From Rhizophlyctis rosea (taxonomy: Eukaryota; Chytridiomycota; Chytridiomycetes; Rhizophlyctidales; Rhizophlyctidaceae): DNA of 64,000 nucleotides. Below the pieces are notes generated by a model that was given only the letters and a program-made list of their open reading frames with translations, was not told where the DNA came from and searched no databases. The position numbers and the translations under genes are program-made. The stretch's first letter is position 1; each line of letters starts with the position of its first letter. The stretch is from positions 62,001 through 126,000 of the forward strand of contig JADGJC010000017.1 in assembly GCA_027596075.1 (NCBI GenBank). The letters are read 5' to 3'. Of the stretch, positions 35,968 through 48,029 are shown piece by piece.

Positions 35968-38120
35968 TCATGTACTTTGCATCGCAACGACGGGCGTGAC
36001 TTCGATGTAGAAAGGACCTTCGGCGACGTAGCGCTTGAAACGGGATAGGGTTGTTGTGCTGAGTGATTGTTCTGCTCGTGGGTTTTGGACGGTTGCGCGG
36101 ATGATCGCGTATCTCCATTCCTGAATGTATGTCAATGTGGGTTGACGTTACCGGTTCAACGCAAGCGCCCAGATGATACATACCTTTCCTGCAGGCTGCT
36201 TCTCCAATGATCGATCTGTAATGAAGTTGACGAATTCGGAGGACGAGTTGATCTCGTCCGGGCCCCATTTGAGCAGCGCAATCTGAACCGGACTGGGATA
36301 AGTACACTTTCTGCGGTGACGTATCGGACAAAGCACTGTTACGTACCGCCTTCATGACCGCATAGGCAGCAAACCTGCTCTCGTCAAATGCGCTTTTTCC
36401 ATATTGAATCAACCGATGCAGTTCATCTTTCCCTATAGATAACCCATCAGCAAATCCGGTCCTACAGATAGCCAATGCTGAGAAGGTACACATACCTCCC
36501 AATCCCTCGTAGATCTTGTACGCCACCCCAGAAGCGTCTTCTGACCCATATCTGAATGCCCTCCAGTTAACAACTGTATATCGATTGTTGAAAGACATAC
36601 GCAACCTACCCTCCCACAAGTAATGCCGACAGAGACAGCATTGCGCTAGTTCTGATCGATCCCGCCGCTGTACCGTATGCTTCATTGAAAGACGCAAGTA
36701 AAGTCTTCTGGCTATCCAAAAGCTTCAACCCCTCCGCATTGCTGCCTACGTTGCCAATCGCTTGTAGCGCTGCGTCCTTCAGCTCTTGTCGCGGACTTTG
36801 CAGTTGTCGATCAAGTAATGACAGTACATCTAACCCCTTCTGTGCTTCCGCAAACTTGGCCGGCTGGTGTAGGTCGTCAATTCGATGTACACGATGCATA
36901 TGTGCCAACAGAACACACCTCAAGCGCAGCCAGCTCCCCGAAGAATCTCATAGTGGCACATTTGGTCAATACTACGGATGTGTCTTCATGCGCGTCGTCT
37001 TGCAAGATTCCGACGAGGTGCTGGAGGATTTTCGCTTGTTCTAGGAATGAATAGCCCACATCTGTGCGAATGAGCTAGAAACGAGCTGCGTAAGACGCTT
37101 CGTTGTTTCACTGGCCATACAGATTGCGAGCCTATCTAGGTGATGCGTATCAAGTTTGCTTACCTGCTTGAACAGCTCGATAGTGTTCGCAACCGACAAG
37201 ACATCATCAACGTATAACTCCTCCACCAATGAATCAAGCAGACCGGATCGTTGGCACAACCCCAACGCGGTATCCGAAATGGTGCATAATTGGCTGATCA
37301 ACTCATACACGCGGAACTTCACGGTAGCATCTTCTCGGAGAAGCTGATGAAGAATTGAGACTGCCGTATCGTCAAGTAATGCTTGCAATCCTTCGGAATA
37401 CGCTGCAACCTGTTTGTCGCGCATCAGAAGTATATTCTCCGTCAGGTTTCTGAACCTAATGCTTACCTTCAACGAAATCTTTGTGGCAAGAGCTGCGACA
37501 TCAATGTCTGGGAATGATACGCTATCTACCAGGGCATGGAAATTTGGTGACGCTACCTTGCGTAAGCGCAGTGAATACGCATGTCAGATCATGTAATGCG
37601 AAACATCCCCTACCAGCGCTGAAACTGTGGTTTCTGATTCGGTACCCTTTTGCAACGCACTCAACGACAGTTTTCGCACTGCCGGATTAGGATCATCCAA
37701 GCCAGCAAGGATAAGCGGCTGCAGATACGTATGGTCAAAATACTGCAACTGGTGATGACTCAACTAATATGCGCTAACCTCAAAGCGAGAAAGGATATCC
37801 TTGAAAGACAGTGCACTGAGAAGGAACGACAAAACTTTGCAGGACAGGTCCACAAGCTCGCTGTCGTCAGTAGAACTCAAAATTCCGGCAATTTGCTCGG
37901 GTTGCACTGCGTTTGCTTGTGCGATGTTCGAGACTTGTGCGGGAGATTTGCCTGCATGTTGGCTGCGTTACTATAACATCTCTGCTGGATACCGTCAGTC
38001 ACTTTCACCTTCTAGTGCAATTTGATAGGCCTTTAGCGCGTCAACAAGACGTTCTCGTCCCGCGCTTTGGAAGTTGGCCAGCGTTTCGCTCGCTTGCTGG
38101 AGTGTCAGTATTTCTGCCAT
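35968..38120 (-). CDS. PSMD5: 26S proteasome assembly chaperone PSMD5/S5b
   Basis: PSMD5 (Hsm3 in yeast) is a HEAT/ARM solenoid that binds Rpt1 and guides assembly of the proteasome base. The start MAEILTLQQASETLANFQ is followed by helical repeats such as LILAGLDDPNPAVRKLSLSA, LHQLLREDATVKFRVYELIS and ELKDAALQAIGNVGSNAEG. The C-terminal part matches the family well: EFVNFITDRSLEKQPAGK and RFKRYVAEGPFYIEV shortly before the stop. It is broken by several introns, the last near 36115-36185. The ATG at 38129, three codons upstream, is an alternative start. It shares about 270 bp of promoter DNA with the uL13m gene. Confidence 0.88.
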
Positions 38121-38386
38121 ATTGACCATCGGCGCTATCGATAGGGCTGTAAGTGGATGAAGTGAAAAGTCATTTGAAGTGGAGAAGGGGAACGGTGTTT
38201 GTAAGCTTTTGACAGGCGAGCCAGGGTTAATTTTGGACACGCTCGCGCTGGCTGCGCCGCACCGTAAACATTGCACGTGTGGCTTTCCCGCAAGCCACCG
38301 CGAGTTTTGGACTTGGACTTCGATTCACTGTCAATTGGTTTTGTTCAACTCCCGTTGTTTACTCCCAACATCGCTATCCATTAAAA

Positions 38387-39118
38387 ATGACTATCAAGGT
38401 GAGCCACGGCGTTGACAATCGCTATAGCTGCTCCCACTAACATCAGCATCCTCACAGACAGGTCTTACATACGCGCGGCTATGGCACCACGTTGACGCCA
38501 AGGACAAATCTTTCCTATGGCTGGCACAAAGAATAAGTATCGCACTTAGAGGGAAATATAAACCTATCTGGCACGAATCAAGTATGTGGGACGCAACCTT
38601 ACCATATGTGCACGCAACCATGCTCACCAAACCAACCCGCCAGTCGATGTTGGAGACTATGTAGTAGTAACAAACGCCCGGCACGTCGGTCTCCTGCCAA
38701 AGGACGAGAAGGAGCATGAGTTCAACTGGGAGTACAGGTTCGACAGTGGGTGGTCGGGAGGAAAGAAGACCGTTCCCTTCATGGAGTATTTCCAGAAGCA
38801 TCCGACCGGGGTAGGTTTTGCGTTGATTTGCAGAAAGCCGTCAGTTTCAAAGGATTCACCCATGTGTATTTCCAGCCACTACGAAAGGCAGTATGGGCAG
38901 CAATGCCAAACACCGACCTGCGACCAAAACAAATGAGGCGATTGTTCGTTTTCGCGGATGAAGACCACCCATACACCCAGAACATCTACCGGAATTACGA
39001 GCAGGAGGCAAAAGAGCGGTTTGCCGCAAAGCTAAAAGCAGAGGGTCTGCTCAGCCAGGGGAAGAGGGCGGAATCACAGCGTGGTGTTGACGCTTCCCCA
39101 AGAATAGAGAAACCCTAA
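38387..39118 (+). CDS. MRPL13: Mitochondrial large ribosomal subunit protein uL13m
   Basis: Component of the mitochondrial 54S/39S subunit. Exon 1 is only MTIK, followed by the donor GTGAGC. Exon 2 encodes LTYARLWHHVDAKDKSFLWL and GKYKPIWHES. Exon 3 has VDVGDYVVVTNARHVGLLP, then GGKKTVPFMEYFQKHPTG. Exon 4 has PLRKAVWAAMPNTDLRPKQM and DEDHPYTQNI, in the order typical of uL13. Spliced length is about 195 residues, longer than bacterial L13 because of a charged C-terminal tail. The N-terminus has no long presequence, which is common for this protein. Divergent from PSMD5. Confidence 0.93.
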
Positions 39119-39192
39119 ACCCCCAAGCACGTATTTAGATTCTACATAACTTATGCTGTACATATTATAAACATTTGGATCCGCTCGACTAA

Positions 39193-39977
39193 TTATGTGC
39201 AGTCTTTCCATGTCGTCCAGCGGCCATTGACCACATCTAACATCTCCAGTAAAGCCTTCTCCACAGATGTTATCTCATCCTTGCTCATCTCATCCTTCAC
39301 GCCCCACAAGACGACATCTTGCTCCAAAGTGTGCCACCCCTCCCGTTCGAGTACCATAGCGGTTCTATCACGCACTATGATCCCTCCAGCTTTCGCCTTC
39401 CCAAGCAAAACGTTGTGCTTTGCTACCACCCCACCCGCAGTACTCGCACTGATCGAACGCGGCCGCTTCAATACAATCTCAACCCACTTCTTTTCCTGAA
39501 GGGCCTTCATGATATGTGCGCAAGATGGGTCGCCTCGAATGTTGCTATATATGTCCCCTGATATTCGATAGGAGTCTTCCTCATATGCCCAACTCCGACT
39601 ATGTGGATCTTGCGGCCGGGAGGGGTGTATTAGAAGGTCTGGCGCTGTGTCGGATAAAACCGGTATCCGTGGGAGTAGGGGATTCGATGAGGGTTGCCCT
39701 TCAGGCCCTTCTTCCTCGTCCTTGTATGAAGGATGGTTAGGGTCACATTCGCCATGGACATGTTAGCGGCTGAGTCGGGCACACCTACCTCTTGGTCCTC
39801 TTCCGCTTCATCGCTCTCGTTGATGAGCGTACTTATATTGTCACGTCCTGAGTCTTCCAATAAGCCCAAGTCTCTCCATACCGGATCAACGACCTGCTGC
39901 GGTCTTAGCTTAAATCTGCCCATGCATCTACTCCCGATTGAACACATTGTTCTCAGTTTATCACCCTTTGTCGCCAT
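39193..39977 (-). CDS. Conserved-looking protein of unknown function
   Basis: I do not recognise the family. Exon 1 runs from the ATG at 39977 (MATKGDKLRTMCSIGSRCMG; an ATG at 39998 is an alternative) to DEAEEDQE, then a clear intron (GTAGGT donor, GCTAAC branch-like site, ACAAG acceptor, about 39726-39795). It continues in phase with DEEEGPEGQPSSNPLLPR. The C-terminal half is globular-looking with basic and hydrophobic alternation (KKWVEIVLKRPRSISAS; AGGIIVRDRTAMVLE; GWHTLEQDVVLWGV). Total is about 240 residues. No membrane segment or signal peptide is seen. It sits 41 bp downstream of the preceding F-box gene on the same strand. Confidence 0.6.
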
Positions 39978-40017
39978 TCTCGCTCGCGGCCCAAACATGA
40001 CGCGCCGAGCTGCTATT

Positions 40018-40740
40018 CTAACGGTCCCAGCGTCGCGTACGACTATCCGAAGCAATACATCCGGTGCCGAGGGAAAGCCATCGCCTGAGTGCAGCAAACA
40101 ATGCGCATGCAATGAGAGATTTGAAAACTGAACAAGGTCTCAATCAATGTTATGACATACCGTCGTACCAAACTGTCGAATGATTTATCTGCAGCGGCAA
40201 CGACCGCACTCGTCCAATGAATTCCTTAATGAGGCTTTTCTTGAGCTGAGCTATGTTCTGGTTACGATTGACGATGAAGGAGCATGCGACTGGCACTAAC
40301 AACTCACCGTTTGATGACAGCTCCTCTAATCCGCCATCGAAGAATGCGATGTTACACACCCCAGGAGACACATCACGCACAAGACGCGCCCACGTCGTGC
40401 ACACTAGCCTGAATTCACACAACTCGTCTGGGTCTTTGACAGTTGCCAAGATGCACGCGACGACTTCGGGGGGCAGTCGCGAGTATCCTCGCGCTAGAGA
40501 AGGGTCTCTGAGGGAGCGACGGGCTGGTTCGGGTGGGGGTTGTGAGTCGGTTTGGGAATATTCTTTTGAGGGGGAGGTGGTGGGGATGTTTGGCTGCAAC
40601 CAGCGCGTGGGAAATAAGACACGGAGTCCTAGGAGAAGAACAACTGCGTAGAGAACCGGGAGTACCGCGTTCGGGGTTAGCTGGACATTCTTGAGAAGTG
40701 TTGCGGGCGAGAACATCTTTCTTGTAAGGTCAACCTTCAA
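40018..40740 (-). CDS. Membrane-anchored F-box protein
   Basis: The N-terminus has one hydrophobic helix (AVLPVLYAVVLLLGLRVLF, residues about 24-42). A proline/serine linker and an F-box follow (YSRLPPEVVACILATVKDP, then FRLVCTTWARLVRD). Exon 1 ends GAC G at a GTATGT donor near 40153. The next exon (from about 40126) continues VFKSLIACALFAALRRWLS and stops at 40018, giving about 225 residues. F-box proteins normally feed substrates to SCF ligases; a transmembrane anchor would place this one at a membrane, possibly for ER or organelle protein turnover (inference). A second ATG (MFSPATLL, 40716) could be the start. Unrelated in sequence to the F-box array at the left edge. Confidence 0.65.
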
Positions 40741-40997
40741 AATGTTTTGTGTGTGCAGAAAAGAGGAAAGGAGCAGTCTTCAAGTTGGATGGTGGGTCTG
40801 GGGTGGGTTGTGTGGAGGGCGCAGCACGAGCGTGTTTGGACTTTGATCAACACCTCTGGCCTCTCCACAACAAAAGCGCAGCCTTCAACTTTCCACCCAC
40901 TTTCCACCTCTCCATCTGTTCAGCTGATCTTGGGAATTCACTTCCAATTGACGTTTGACCTTCCGCTTCTTTCACGCTACGACTGAGACTTTCCAGT

Positions 40998-42063
40998 ATG
41001 TTCCACCCGACAAGAGGGGGCACCAGAGGAGGGCAAGGACTGTTCAAGTGGGAAGGTATGCAAGTGTCCCACTTCCTGGTTGCACCGGAATTCACTGACC
41101 AAACCTCGGACGTACAGACGTGAAAGAGGACAAAGTAACATACACTATCTCATTTTTCCAAAAGTCAGATATGCTAACCTCCTCCTACTTTAGCATCGTG
41201 AAAACTATTTAGGACATTCCCTCAACGCACCCGTAGGCCGATGGCAAAAGAACAGGGGTGAGTGTTCCTTTGCTGCTTTATGAAATTGCGCTGTGCACTC
41301 ACAACTTCAACAGATCTGGGCTGGTACGGAAAGGCCGGGGAAAGTTCCGAGGCCGATGTGGATGCGGAGTTGGCGGAGATTCGACGTCAGGAAGCCGAGG
41401 CACTCGCGGAAGCGCTGGGAGGACCAAAACGCAAACCGACTTCGTTGCAATCATCGGTCAATAGTGCGGAGATCAAAAGCTTGGTGAAGAAGGAGATGAT
41501 GGGCGAGACGACAGAGGGTGATCCAGAAGCCGAGGCGCTCCATATTGAGGGTTTGGGATCAAGAAGGTAGGCCTGGTCTGCCACCGCCATGTTCCCACGT
41601 AATGTAACATTGTCTCCTCCGATGGTACAGGCTCAATCAAGTATGGACAGCCGGAGGTGGAGAGGTAGAGCCCAGTGTCCGACCTCACGATGCGGCAGCT
41701 GAAGGGACCGAGGTTATGCAGGTCGCAGGCGGCACATTGATAGTGGATCAAATTGGAGCAGCAGGAAGATCGGATAAGGACAAGAAATCTAAGAAGGAGA
41801 GGAAGAAGGAGAAAAAGGAGAAAAAGGAGAAGAAGGAGAAGAAGAAGCACAAGAAGCAAAAGTTGGAAACAAGGGAGAGGCGGAGATCATCATCATCATC
41901 GGGAAGCGAAAGTCCGCCGCGGCGGCGCCATTATTCTCCTGACAGATATGAGGAAAGAGGAGGACGTTCTAGGATTGAGGAACGTAGCTCCCGCAGAGAC
42001 GAGCGAAGTCGAAGTCCAATGAGGCGGCCACGGTCACGAGATCGTCGTCACGATTATAGATGA
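40998..42063 (+). CDS. MMTAG2: MMTAG2 (C1orf35) family nuclear protein
   Basis: The start MFHPTRGGTRGGQGLFKWE is spliced to DVKEDK, then HRENYLGHSLNAPVGRWQKN and RDLGWYGKAG. This is the diagnostic N-terminal block of the multiple-myeloma tumour-associated protein 2 family (MMtag domain). The joins are WE-G|DVK, DK|HREN and NR|DLGW, all in phase. A region with EALHIEGLGSRRLNQ follows. The C-terminus is a long lysine/glutamate tract, then arginine/serine-rich sequence (SPPRRRHYSPDRYEERGGR), suggesting a nuclear, possibly splicing-linked role; the molecular function of the family is poorly known. The stop lies 81 bp from that of PIN1 on the opposite strand, so their 3' UTRs probably overlap. Confidence 0.9.
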
Positions 42064-42144
42064 CGGGTCTTCATATCTAGCATATGTACAACAAATAAGC
42101 AAATGCAAGCAAGTACAGGTTACAGATCTGTATAGTTCTCAGCC

Positions 42145-42924
42145 CTAGCCCGTCCTCAAGATGAGATGAATGCCAGAGTCCGATTCTACAGGCTCGCTCA
42201 ACTCGCCCACTTGCAGCGCAAATGCTGCCTTTTCAAATGGAGCTGTGTACAGATCGTCAGAACAATCATCCATGCATGATGCTTTGCTTGGCATCTAGCC
42301 TACCTTGCATTTGGCCAGGCCCAAACTTCCCCAAATCCCCACCGTAACGTGCGGACGAACAGTCGCTCTCGACGCTGGCCAATTCAGCCAGAGTGGCGTC
42401 GCCGCTTACGATCCGTGCACGGTAATCTGAAAACACAATAATGGTGCAACCTCTGAGCAACTTGTTTAAATGTATCATGGCGAATCGAAGACTGACCTCT
42501 GATCATTCGATAAGCTTCTTCTTTCGACCTGGTGATGTTGGGCTAGCGAAGTATGGTGAGCCTGTGCTTTCAAAAAAATTTGTGAAGCTGCAGGTATTCT
42601 ACCTCCTTCCAACTGCTCGGCCGACGAGACTCCCTGTGCTTGACGAGCAAATGCGAGGCCTGGACCGTTGGCCCCGCCGGCGCCGCAGGGCCATTCGCCG
42701 CAGGGACACCCGCGGGTTTATCCCAAGTGCTTTCGCCAGTGGCACGATTGAACCAATAGGGCCGTTGTTTCCTTTCTGCAATGTCTGTTAACGCGAGAAA
42801 ATGCAGCCAAGATGACTAGTGTTTTGGACCTGAATAGCGTTCTTCCCATTCACCGGCCTGGTTTCGAGGATTGTTAGTGACAGGTGAAGACTACCCAGAG
42901 ACTTGGTGGAAGTGAGCTCACCAT
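42145..42924 (-). CDS. ESS1: Peptidyl-prolyl isomerase PIN1/ESS1
   Basis: Isomerises pSer/pThr-Pro bonds, for example in the RNA polymerase II tail. The first exon is just the ATG (42924-42922), followed by intron 42921-42858. Exon 2 gives AGEWEERYS, and exon 3 completes the WW domain ([19 protein letters not shown]) and reads on to [20 protein letters not shown]. Then come [30 protein letters not shown] with GPGQMQ, and [19 protein letters not shown] with [10 protein letters not shown] before TAG. All parvulin hallmarks (HLLVKH, SDCSSA, GDLG, SGIHLI) are present. About 165 residues, the usual size. It has a narrow divergent promoter with GYP7. Confidence 0.95.
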
Positions 42925-43288
42925 TTTTGGTGTTTTTCCTCGAACTTAGACTTTGGTAAGGCGATCTTGTTGAGAGTTTCGAGCAGGACTATGGAATGTG
43001 AAGTGGGTGAAGGAACCAGAGTTGGTGGCATCAGGCAGGAAGGCAGCGTGGAGAACCTACACATCCCTGGTGGCACAAGTGGCTGGAATTACCCTGGTTC
43101 GATTCCTATGCTTGTCGGGTGTTGCAGGTCAGTTGCACGTCACGTCACGCGAGTTTCATTTCTCCTCTTCCATTCTTCCACACAACTGGCTTTACTGGCT
43201 TTCCTTCAAAGGATTTCTGACAGAAGGAACGACAACCTCTCCACTGCATGCGAGTCCTGCACCTCCGCAGGAACCAAGTGATTTTCTC

Positions 43289-45203
43289 ATGAATGATAGG
43301 CCTCCTTTATCCCCGACCGGCTCTGTACTCGATGAATCATACTTGTTCGTGCCAATTTCAGAGGACGAGTCGGGTGAGGCACTGGCACAGGCCGTAAAAG
43401 ATGTACAGTGGTCCATCTTGGAACGCTTTTCCCGAATAGCTGGGTTATACCGGAAAACAAGAGGTATACGGGCTGCCTCGGTGGTTCGTTGGTGTCCCAT
43501 ATCCTGACCTTCCACCACAAAAAAGCATACTTTTCGGCTGAGGGACCGTACCAGAATGCAGCCACCGGTTCCCGAACGTTTTCAGTCACCCAAGTCGCTT
43601 TGGCGCACTGGACGCAAAGTATGAAACTTGTACGGTCGAAAGAAGCAGCGGAAGGGGTGAACCAGCCGCCACCGTTGTTGAGCGATATTGAAGGGTTAAG
43701 CACCTCGTACTCTGTACTTGCTGCGTCTGTGCTCGACGAGGCATCGAATCCGGTGTGGGACGAGACAGCATCGCACGAAAGTGACTTGGGTGCTTTCGAG
43801 GTTTTAAGTGTGAGCCCTGGAGAGCAATGTGCACAAAATGGGGCTTGTCAAATTGATGCGCCTCCCCATTGCAGACAGACGCTACGCCTTTCAATTTAAA
43901 GTATGAGCGAATGCCGCCTGTTGACATCTCGGAATGGGATGCAATGTTTAGCAGGACTGATGGATCTTTGAAAATATCACCTCATGAAGCCCGGTTGAAA
44001 ATACATCAAGGGGTCAGTCCTCTTCCCAGGATGCTGCTCTGGACATGGGAAGCTGAACATACGATTGTAGGGTTTGGATTCCGCAGTTCGTCGGGACGCA
44101 TGGAAGATGCTTCTGGGGATGTATCCGTGGACTTCTACCAATCCGGAACGAGACACGATTGCAAACGATAAACGGTATGAGAGAGTCACGGTCGGAATCC
44201 AGTGATACGTCATTGGCTCACTTCCACCATCCAGCCAACAGTATGAAATGATGAAATCTCGATGGCAGAGTCTTATTTCCATAAGATCCACTTCATCGCA
44301 AGTTGATGACGCACAAGAGACCAATGACGACCGTCTGGCAGACGCTTTGATGCGCGTAGGTGAGTTACCCCGGTCATGACAACCCTTACCGCTTCTAGCA
44401 TTTGAACCTTACCGTTTGCATCTCGTAGAGAAGGATGTCGTGCGCACCGACCGCGACGACCCATTCTACAAAAGCGATCCTTCCCGAACGACGGTCCTGC
44501 ACGATATCTTGGTCACATATGCGTACGCCTACGAAGGGAGCGATCAGTTAGGCTACGTGCAGGGCATGGCTGACTTGGCATCCCCAATCGTCGTCGTAAT
44601 GGAAGGAGACGAAGTCGAGGCATTTTGGTGTTTTGCAGGCTTCATGAAGGGAATGAAATCCAACTTTTTGAAAACGGGTGCCGGCATGCACCGCAAGTTG
44701 TCACTCATGTCGGACTTGATCCGTCTGTTTGATCCGTTTTTGCATGAGCATTTGAGGGCGACGGAGTCGTTGGATCTGTTCTTTTGCTTTCGATGGTTGT
44801 TAGTTTGGTTTAAAAGGGAGCTGCGGCCTGTTGATTTGCCTCGACTCTGGGAGGTGCTATGGAGTTGCGATGATGGGGGTGATGGGATGGTTATGTTCTT
44901 TGCATTAGCGATTGTGTTGGATCATCGGGACGTTATTTGCCGATTCCTTGGTTGCTTTGATGAGATTTTAAAGGTATGCTCCCTCTCCTCGTAACATCGT
45001 TTCTTTCTAATGAATGACAATCCTCGTTGCAGTACATTAACGATTTAGCCATGACCATCAATCTTGATGCAACACTGGAGAAAGCTCGGCTCCTTGTAGT
45101 TCGCTTTGAAGCTCGAGCTGTGGCGGCGGGGTTGGATGTTGGGAATGGGATTGGACCGAAGAATTTGGATCATTTGTTGAAGGCTTTGTTGGACAATTCG
45201 TAG
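43289..45203 (+). CDS. GYP7: TBC-domain Rab GTPase-activating protein, GYP7/TBC1D15 type
   Basis: Stimulates GTP hydrolysis by Rabs; Gyp7 acts on Ypt7/Rab7 at the vacuole. N-terminal exons are hard to join. MNDRPPLSPTGSVLDESYLF opens the first supported one, and sequence resembling the family's LxxWLRKYVxLxRS segment occurs near 43610. The linker PPVDISEWDAMF leads into the TBC domain. The arginine finger lies in EKDVVRTDRDDPFY (near 44430) and the glutamine finger in LGYVQGMADLASP (near 44550), both intact, so the protein should be active. Later motifs are EAFWCFAGFMKGM, LFFCFRWLLVWFKRE and LPRLWEVLWS. The last exon ends LDHLLKALLDNS. The start could lie further upstream, toward 42967, where a frame is open. 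Confidence 0.88.
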
Positions 45204-45513
45204 TTGAAGACGCAGTAGTCATGCAATTCGTTTGGAACTTATTTGTAGTTATGATTTTGGCGCGTAGTGTAGGTTTCTAGTATATAGGTTCAGTAGTCAT
45301 TCATGTTATTTCTTATCGATTTTGTACAAAGAATAGGTTTGGAATTGTGATTGCTCATGTAAGCAGACGCTAAAGCTAAATTTAGGATCTGTTCGGAAGG
45401 CCGGACACTTTGGCCGCATGTCTGGCAAAGGGAAGCACTTGAGTCTCCAGCTCTCCTCCAAACTTTAGGGAACACCCCTATCGCTTTCCCACGGAATCGT
45501 TTCGTTCACCAAA
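45204..45513. other. GYP7 3' flank and PRI1 promoter
   Basis: AT-rich 3' region followed by the short PRI1 leader. No other feature is seen. Confidence 0.4.
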
Positions 45514-47750
45514 ATGACCACAGACGATTCGCACCACGAAGGTGAAGCTATGGACATTCAAAGCGGCTCGGAAGTTGCCGAAGCTACCAAGATGGACAGC
45601 CCAGCACCAGCAAAGCGGGTATCAACGGACCCCGAACCAGCAGCAAAACGTCTGAAGATGGAGGAAGATGACCAAGCAGATATTTCTTTTGACGGGGACG
45701 ACGACGACCTGATTGCGTCTATGGAAGTGGATGCGTTGGATAATCCTGCGCAACCTATGCTGAAAGAGGTGGCGCCGCCGGCCCCTATCGTTTCGTATGT
45801 ATCAGCCGGGCGGTCAACGCTCGCTTGCGAAGGCTAAGACTGCACCCGACAGGTCCCATTCATCTGAGTCCGCACACTTCCAAACACTTCTGAGAGTATT
45901 CTATCAACGCCTGTTCCCCTTCAAACTCTTTCACCGATGGTTGAGTTACGGAAACGGTGAGTCGTTTGTCCTTATGCTGGACCCTTTTGTAGCTGTCAAC
46001 TAACCTATGTCAACACGAACAGTGCAAAAACACACCTTCCTAAACCGAGAATTCAGTTTCACCCTCGCATCAGAAACATACATCCGCTTCCTATCCTTCA
46101 AAGACGGCGACGAACTGAAATCAGAAATCCTTCGAATGTGTCCAGTCAAAATCGATATTGGAGCAGTTTACAATATGAAGGTACTGCAACTATACGTAAT
46201 GGCATGCCGATTTTTCCTCGCATTCTGATACAAGTTGAAAATCATAGCCAAAAGACAAAAAGGCAGTCCGAGCTGGCGCATTCCAGCCGATGGAGAGAGA
46301 ACTGGTCTTCGATATTGATATGACGGATTACGACGAAGTTCGAACGTGTTGCAGGTAAGCTTTCAATCAGCGGGCTTTGCTCACAATATGTCGGACGTAA
46401 TCTCACTCGTTGCAGTGGAGGAGATATCTGCAGAAAGTGCTGGGACTTCATGACTATCTCGATAAAGATCATTGATCGCATCTTGAGAGGTGAACAACGC
46501 GTATTTGTTTACAATCGCCTCTGGGCCTTTGTCTGACTTTGATTTCCCACGCACCAGACGACTTCGGCTTTAAGCACATGCTATGGGTATACAGTGGTCG
46601 TCGCGGTGTTCACTGTTGGGTTTGTGATGAGCGGGCGCGGAAGTTGACGCCTGAGGCGCGCAGGGCAATCGTTTCATACATGGAGGTGGTGAAGGTATGT
46701 ATGGGCAGATGCAACTCCATTTTGAACTATGATCATAGCGAATCGGCTGAGTGTAGGGAGGAGAAGGCATGGCACGCAAAGTCTTCCTGCGGGATCCTCT
46801 ACATTCATCACTGAGGTAAGAACGCCTGAACTCGCGGTTTTATTCCATTGCAAACGGACCGTTAACCTGATTGACACCTTACATAGATACGCGGAACGGG
46901 TTTTGGATGAACATTTCGCGGAGACCATTCTGGAAAACATGGAAGTGCTTGACACCCAAGAAAGATGGAGCAAAGTGCTGGCTATCATTCCTTACGACGG
47001 TGCGAGGCCTCTACGTCCAATCCTTCTGCGATGGAACCCCCCACTGATTCACTTACTGGACAACAGATGTACGAAAATCCTTGGATACTGAATTCCAGGA
47101 GAACGAGTCAATGTCGTCGGTCAAGAAATGGGAGCGCATTATTAGCGAGCTTGATCGCAAGAAGGTGTGTTTCAAAAGAGCTTGAAGCTTTTGCGGAAAC
47201 TGATCAATGGTGTGTTGCAGAGAGGTCCTCGCGACACTGTCAAACGAGACATCATTTTCCAGTACACGTATCCGCGGTTGGACGCCAATGTCAGTATTGG
47301 GTTAAACCATTTGCTGAAGAGTCCGTTTTGTGTGCATCCGAAGACAGGTAGGACGCTTGACTCGACACGGGAATAATGGGAAACTGAGCATTTGTTTTAC
47401 CAAGGACGAGTATGCGTCCCCATTGACCCAAAAACTTGCGACGAGTTTGATCCATTTGCGGTTCCGCAACTATCAACGTTGATTGATGAGCTGAATGGCA
47501 TTGTGAAACCGAGTGCGGAGCCGGGAGGAGAGGGAGGGGAGAAGACCGGTAAGAGCATCCGTAATCCCTGTACTCACATTCGACCCACAATGCCATGCCT
47601 GACCCCCCAGTCTTTGGCCCAGATACTGAAAAAACGTCATTGGAACCTCACATCGAGTTCTTCAAGCAGTTCCTGTCGCAAATGAATGATGACATTCGGG
47701 ATGCCTTGCGCGCGAAGCGTGCGGAAGAGGACCGGAAATTGAACTTTTAG
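45514..47750 (+). CDS. PRI1: DNA primase small (catalytic) subunit
   Basis: Makes RNA primers within the DNA polymerase alpha-primase complex. An acidic N-terminal extension ([20 protein letters not shown] to PAPIVS) precedes the conserved part: [38 protein letters not shown], the catalytic aspartates in [12 protein letters not shown] (near 46312), the structural zinc site [12 protein letters not shown] (across the 46351-46414 intron) and [16 protein letters not shown] (near 46583). Later exons have [27 protein letters not shown] sequence, [15 protein letters not shown] and [16 protein letters not shown], all family signatures. It ends [16 protein letters not shown] at TAG. About ten introns. 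The acidic extension is longer than in yeast or human. Confidence 0.93.
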
Positions 47751-48029
47751 ATATGCTAGGAATCGTCAGGCAAACTTTGTACATATGAATGTAATGTAAG
47801 ATACCTCCTCAACGACTCGATCAAAACAAATCCTCCACGGCATGGAATCAAGGGTTTCATGAATAAAATTTCGTGAAAACAGACACATAACTACAACAGA
47901 CACAGACAAACCGTCCATTCCGTTTCCAATCCGAATATTCTGAGAAGACCCCGCAGATCAGGCCCGAAACTATGAGTATAAACGAAGATCGCCCCCTCAT
48001 TTCTAACTCCGTCCAAAACGCACAAACAT

